NCBI GenBank assembly: GCA_012931725.1
Contig: CM022949.1
Coordinates: forward strand, 57,927,035 to 57,991,034
From: Litsea cubeba
Taxonomy: Eukaryota > Streptophyta > Magnoliopsida > Laurales > Lauraceae
Length of the DNA: 64,000 nucleotides
Direction: 5' to 3'
The position numbers and the translations under genes are program-made. The notes under the pieces were generated by a model. The model saw nothing but the letters and a program-made list of their open reading frames with translations, was not told the DNA's origin and searched no databases. Shown in pieces: positions 59,577 to 64,000 of the stretch. Position 1 is the first letter of the stretch. Each line of letters begins with the position of its first letter.

Positions 59577-60337
59577 TGCTTGGACCTCGATTATGCAGCT
59601 GCTACAATTGCAGTAACAATGTTGCACTCCATGATGATGTAATTTTGAAAATTTTTCAGGTGAAGATCATGCTTTTTAGGCTTTTACATCAATATCTTGG
59701 ATTGTTCTTTGGATTCTGATTTGGGTTTGTCATCTTTGTTTCCTTAAATTTAAATCCCCTGATCCATAGATGATCTAATAAGACAGATTAGGGCCTTTTT
59801 AGAGTTTTAAGTATAGCATTTGGTTCTTTGGAAACTAGAAGCATGTTGTGCGAACCTTCATTTCCTTCCCCCTTTTCCCAAAATAAGCATATGGGTGAAA
59901 GGATCTTGCCCATGATGCTTTGAAAGGGACATCCAAATGTCTCCTTGATTGGAATACATAATTTATAATAGAAAGTGTGATGGTTGAAGCTATATTTAAT
60001 ATTCTTGTCATTTTTAGATTCAAATGAATTTCATGAATCAAATGTGGCTTCCAAGAACCCTTTCCCTGCATCTTTACTGGTTCTTTGTGGTCAAATGTGC
60101 TCATCTATATCCATGTATGACTTGTAGGTATTTTTCCTTTGATCCAATATGAGTGGTAGTTTTTTTAGAGTCAGCATCTATGTTACTTCCTAAAATGTAT
60201 TTCAGGGAAAAAAGCAGCCGTGCCTTTCTGTTTGCACATGCAATGAACATAGTTATAGGGCCAAAAGAAGATAGCCAGCTCATCAGTGCACTGCACAGCA
60301 CTGCTGCGATTGTTGTGAAGTGTTGGGTTGACGTGAT
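59577..60337 (+). pseudogene. Yippee-like fragment, two exons
   Basis: Exon 1 from the ATG at 59577 reads MAELLGPRLCSCYNCSNNVA, then LHDDVILKIFQ, ending at 59659 before GTGAAG. Exon 2 begins at 60206 after TTTCAG and reads SSRAFLFAHAMNIVIGPKED, then SQLISALHSTAAIVVKCWVD. This is the Yippee zinc-binding domain (CxxC near the start; the second pair is degraded: only one Cys of DxxCxxC remains). A one-base insertion at the start of exon 2 shifts the frame. The end is cut at 60337 by a hAT element. The function of Yippee proteins is poorly defined in plants. Confidence 0.82.
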
Positions 60338-63039
60338 CAGGGGCGGACCGACATTTATAAGACCTGGGGTGACCCAAATTCCTAATTAAATTGTATTGGG
60401 CCTTGGCCCACGCCCCATATCAAAAAAAAAATGCTTGCCCCAGGTCTAAAAGGGAGAACGAAGAAAAATTCCAGAATCCTCTCTTCCCCCTTAGGCTCTT
60501 CCGCAGTTCTGCTCTTCGGCTCTTCAGCCTCTTCCGACCTACCCTCTTCCTTCGAGGCTTCGACTGTTCAAGACTTCAGGACCAGGTAACTCTCCCTCCC
60601 TCTCTCCCTCTCCCTCTCTGGCTAGGGTTTTTGTAGTTTCCTCTCTTCCTCCTTCGCACATTAGGGTTTATGTTTTAGTTTTCTTTTTTTTCTTTTGAAG
60701 TGATGATTTCAGACTTTCAGTGCCCTCTGTTGTTCCATGTTCTATTAAAAATGAAAAAAAGGGTGTTGTTCTTTCCCTTTTGTCTATTATAAAACTTAGG
60801 ATGAATTGATGACGATGATGATATGCTTGGTTTATTTTGATATTGATGGACCAGTGGAATGAAATTGGAATTGAGATGTCCCTTGTGATTTATTGAAAAT
60901 CATGTGGGAGGACCGAATAGTGTTCATAATCAAGCATATGAGAAGTGTCAGAACTTATTGAATCAAGAGAGCAACACATTGAGACGATTATTATCAAGCA
61001 ATCAAGTCAAGCTCGAACAGATTATCAAATCTGTTTGAAGGCAACACTTGCTTCTGTTAGATTTCTTCTGCGCCAAGGATTGCCTTTTCGAGGTCATGAT
61101 GAATCTGAAGATTCAAACAATATGGGTAACTTCCTTGAGCTTTTGCAAGTACTTGCCAATCAGAATGAAGCTATTAAAAGAGTAGTATTGGAAAATGCTC
61201 CTGAGAATCTAAAATTGACCTCCCCTAAGATTCAAAAAGACATTGTGAATGCGGCTGTCATAGAAACCACTCAAGCTATCATTTCCGAGCTTGGAGATGC
61301 ACCATTTTCTCTTTTGGTGGATGAATCTAGGGATATCTCTATCAAATAGCAAATGGCAGTTGTTATACGCTATGTAGATAAGCGGGGATGTGTGATTGAG
61401 CGGTTTTTAGCCATAGAACATGTTGCAGACACTAAAGCTCAATCACTTAAGCTGGCCATCGAAGCGATATTTTCTAGGCATGGATTGAGCATGTCAAGTT
61501 TGCGTGGGCAAGGTTATGATGGGGCTGCTAATATGAAGGGTGAGCTTAATGGACTGCAAAGGCTCATTCAGAATGAGAATCCCACCGCATTCTGTGCTCA
61601 TTATTTTGCACATCAGCTTCAGTTGACACTCGTTGCTGTTGCAAGAGATAACAATTTAATTGACGCTTTCTTCGAGTCGGTTTCTATGGTGTTGAATGTC
61701 GTTGGAGGCTCTTGCAAACGTCATGACATGCTCCAAAATATACAAGCTGCTAAAATCGTTGATACTCTCAAATCGGGTGAACTTGAAAGTGGATGGGGTT
61801 TGAATAAGAAGACTAGCCTCAAGAGGCCGGGAGATACACATTGGGGCTCGCATCATGATACATTATTAACCTGCTACTCATGTTCTCCTCAGTGGTTGAT
61901 GTGCTTGAAATTATCTCAGATGATAATACGAGTGAACACAAAGGCTCTGCCACTAACTTATTGAGTGTATTGGATGATTTTGATTTTGCATTTAAATTGC
62001 ATTTGATGAGAGATATATTGGGGATCACCAATGAATTATCAAAGTTATTGCAGCGAAAAGATCAAAATATTATCACTGCCATGGAACTAGTGAGAGTGTC
62101 GAAGCAACGACTACAAATGATGAGAGATGATGGGTGGGATTCTCTCATATTTGAAGTCCATTCATTTTGTGATAAATATGAAATCATAATTCCCAATATG
62201 AATGATATGTTTATTGGACGAAAGCGATCATGACGTAAAGCTGAATTGACAAATCTCCATCATTTTTGAGTCGACATATTCTATGCTACTATTGATTTGT
62301 AACTTTAAGAGCTCAACCGCCGATTTAATGTGGTGAATCCCGAGTTACTTCTTTGTGTGGCATGCTTGGATCCAAGTGATTCATTCTCTGCTTTCGATAA
62401 GGAAAAATTGATCCAGCTCTCTCAATTATATCCAAATGATTTTTCGGACTTAGATCGGGTGAGACATGATAGTCAGCTTTCGACTTATATAACTGATATG
62501 CGCACCAATAGTAAGTTTTTTGGAGTGAAAGGAATTAGCGGCCTTGCTCAAAAGATGGTTGAAACAAAAAAGGAACATTGCATATCCTTTAATTTATTTG
62601 CTCTTGAAATTAGCACTAACCCTACCGGTTGCCACTGCTACTGTTGAGAGGGTATTTTCTGCTATGAAAATCGTTAAGAATCGACTGCGCAATCGAATGG
62701 AAGATGAGTGGATGAATGATTGTTTGCTTGTGTCTATTGAAAAGGACATATTCAATAGCATTGATGATGAGACGATCATGCAACGCTTTCAAAACATGAA
62801 GAACCGTAGAGGGCAGTTGTAAAAAACTTTGTTTTGGGGTTGAGATGACTTTTGATGAGAGAAGTGTATGTTAGTTGATATCTAATCATTAATATGTACT
62901 TCTTTCTTCGGGTTGATCCCGAATTTTTTGGGGTTTACCCTCATTTTTTTGGGAGACTTTTTTGTTTTCACTATACTTCTCTTATACTTTAAATTTTGGA
63001 GAAATGAATACTCCTCATTTCAAACAAGAAATATATTAA
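60338..63039 (+). mobile_element. hAT element (TTF/DUF4371 type), 3' end not found
   Basis: The left end CAGGGGCGGACCGAC at 60338 is a common plant hAT terminus. The eight bases before it (GACGTGAT, 60330-60337) would be the target duplication. I did not find the inverted right end or a second GACGTGAT before the CACTA end at 63040 or in the rest of the window, so the right end is lost or lies beyond. Confidence 0.75.
60900..62822 (+). pseudogene. hAT transposase, zinc finger MYM-type 1-like
   Basis: In order: HVGGPNSVHNQAYEKC (60901), a frameshift near 60948, FLLRQGLPFRGHDES, VLENAPENLKLTSPKIQKD, LVDESRDISIK with the first catalytic Asp, a TAG at 61347, VVIRYVDKRGCVIERFL, LRGQGYDGAANMKGE, KRPGDTHWGSH, another frameshift near 61890, then LHLMRDILGITNELS, VCVACLDPS-like sequence, and the hAT dimerisation region LTLPVATATVERVFSAMKIV at 62620-62680 ending at 62820. 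The N-terminal TTF zinc finger (roughly 150-200 residues) is absent. At least three frameshifts and one stop make it non-functional. Confidence 0.85.
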
Positions 63040-64000
63040 CACTACAACAAAATACAGTTCTGCCAACGCAGTCACCGCGTCTAGGAAGGTAGGTTTTGCG
63101 TCGGCAAAGGATTTTCCAACGCATTTCAGTGCGTCGGCCGTGCGTCGGCTACCTAATGCCTGGAAAACCATTCCCGACGTAATAATGTTTAGCATCGGCT
63201 AAAAAGGGTCATTCACCGACGCAATGGTGCGTCGTCCCAAATGTCGGCAATGTCAACAGCGTCGGAAAAAAATCGAACTTAATGGTCAACCTCACCTCAC
63301 TGCCAACGCATAACAACGTCGGTTATACATTTGCCAATGCACATACTAGCGTCGAAATACATATTTGACGACGCATACACAACGCCGGTAATATAAAACC
63401 CGACGTGTTGAAGCGTCGAAAAATATCTTCAACGATGTAGGAAAATTACTTTTCGCGACACCGAGAGTGCGTCGGGAAATAGATTTATCTCACTGCCGAT
63501 GCATAATAACGTCGGTCATGCATTTGCCAACACACATACTAGCGTCGGAACACATATTTCACGACGCATACATAACGCCGGTAATACATATCCCGACGTG
63601 TTGAAGTGTCAGGAAATGTCTTCAACGTCGCAGGAAAATTACTTTTGGCGACGCAGAGAGTGCGTCGAGAAATAGATTTACGTCACTGCCGACACATAAT
63701 AACGTCGGTTATACATTTTTCAACGCACATACTACCGTCGGAATACATATTTGACAACGCATACACAACACCGGTAATACATATCTCGACGTGCTCATAT
63801 GTCGTGAAATGTCTTCAACGATGCAAGAAAATTACTTTTGGCAACGCAAAGAGTGTGTCGGGAAATAGATTTATCTCAAAACTTTCGTACAATATTTTCC
63901 TATTCAAATATACATTTTCAACATTGCACAAGCATAAGCATTGATAAACAACAAATAATCCCACATTCATCATGAAACAATATAAAATAATGAGTTACCA
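63040..64000. mobile_element. End of a CACTA (En/Spm) transposon
   Basis: CACTACAACAAAATACAG at 63040 is a typical CACTA terminus. TAA before it (63037-63039) is the possible 3-bp target duplication. The next 800 bp are dense in GCGTCGG/CCGACGC-like words, as expected of subterminal transposase-binding repeats. No transposase is in the window, and the element runs off the right edge. Confidence 0.8.
63295..63875. repeat. 193-bp subterminal tandem repeat, three copies
   Basis: The word CACTGCC(A/G)A(C/T)(G/A)CATAA marks starts near 63298, 63491 and 63684, giving a 193-bp period. Each unit contains AACGTCGG, GACGCATAC and GTCGGGAAAT-like words. Confidence 0.85.

Overview
The window is plant nuclear DNA, almost certainly from a flowering plant. 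It is dominated by nested LTR retrotransposons of the Ty3/gypsy Tat-like type. It also holds gene fragments related to adenosylhomocysteinase, a NIPA-type Mg2+ transporter, Yippee and a plant mobile domain protein, two of them with plant-like introns. I cannot name the species. I found no intact host gene, no tRNA or rRNA gene and no CRISPR array. Every long reading frame I recognise is transposon-derived or a broken copy.

Layout, left to right. (1) 1-17210 is a minus-strand gypsy element (D): a long LTR copy at each side (1-2497, cut short; 12482 to about 17210) and a decayed gag between them. Embedded in it is the 3' half of a plus-strand Tat-like element (C, 2498-9310): a 79-bp tandem array, an antisense gene and a 3' LTR. 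A 100-N assembly gap lies at 9652-9751. (2) 17211-22748 has no recognisable gene and carries two MITE-like foldbacks. (3) Element A (22754-35100) is structurally complete: 900/896-bp LTRs, target duplication TTTAC, PBS, gag, protease-RT-RNase H-aRNH-integrase, a 3' tandem array, an antisense spliced gene and a PPT. (4) Element B (35292-46707) has the same plan: 758-bp LTRs, target duplication GGCAC, and a 594-bp hAT MITE inside its integrase. (5) 47328-49868 is a 5'-truncated minus-strand L1-type LINE. (6) 50497-55380 is a MULE transposase fragment abutting a minus-strand plant-mobile-domain pseudogene, which is split by a 3.3-kb solo LTR (target duplication AATGG). (7) 56150-60337 is a run of three unrelated gene fragments (SAHH, NIPA-like, Yippee-like), all on the plus strand and some with introns, which looks like transposon gene capture. 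(8) 60338 onward is a decayed hAT (TTF/DUF4371 type) element inserted in the Yippee fragment, followed at 63040 by the end of a CACTA element with 193-bp subterminal repeats.

The most interesting system is the antisense gene in the 3' region of elements A, B and C. In all three it reads opposite to gag-pol, has its own minus-strand TATA box 195-250 bp upstream of the ATG, and has an intron at the same place. A second minus-strand TATA box is conserved in A and C. Between pol and this gene each element carries a different tandem repeat, matching the known hypervariable 3' region of Tat/Ogre elements. Most inactivating stops look like C-to-T or G-to-A changes (CAG to TAG, CGA to TGA, TGG to TAG/TGA), as expected from long-term cytosine methylation.
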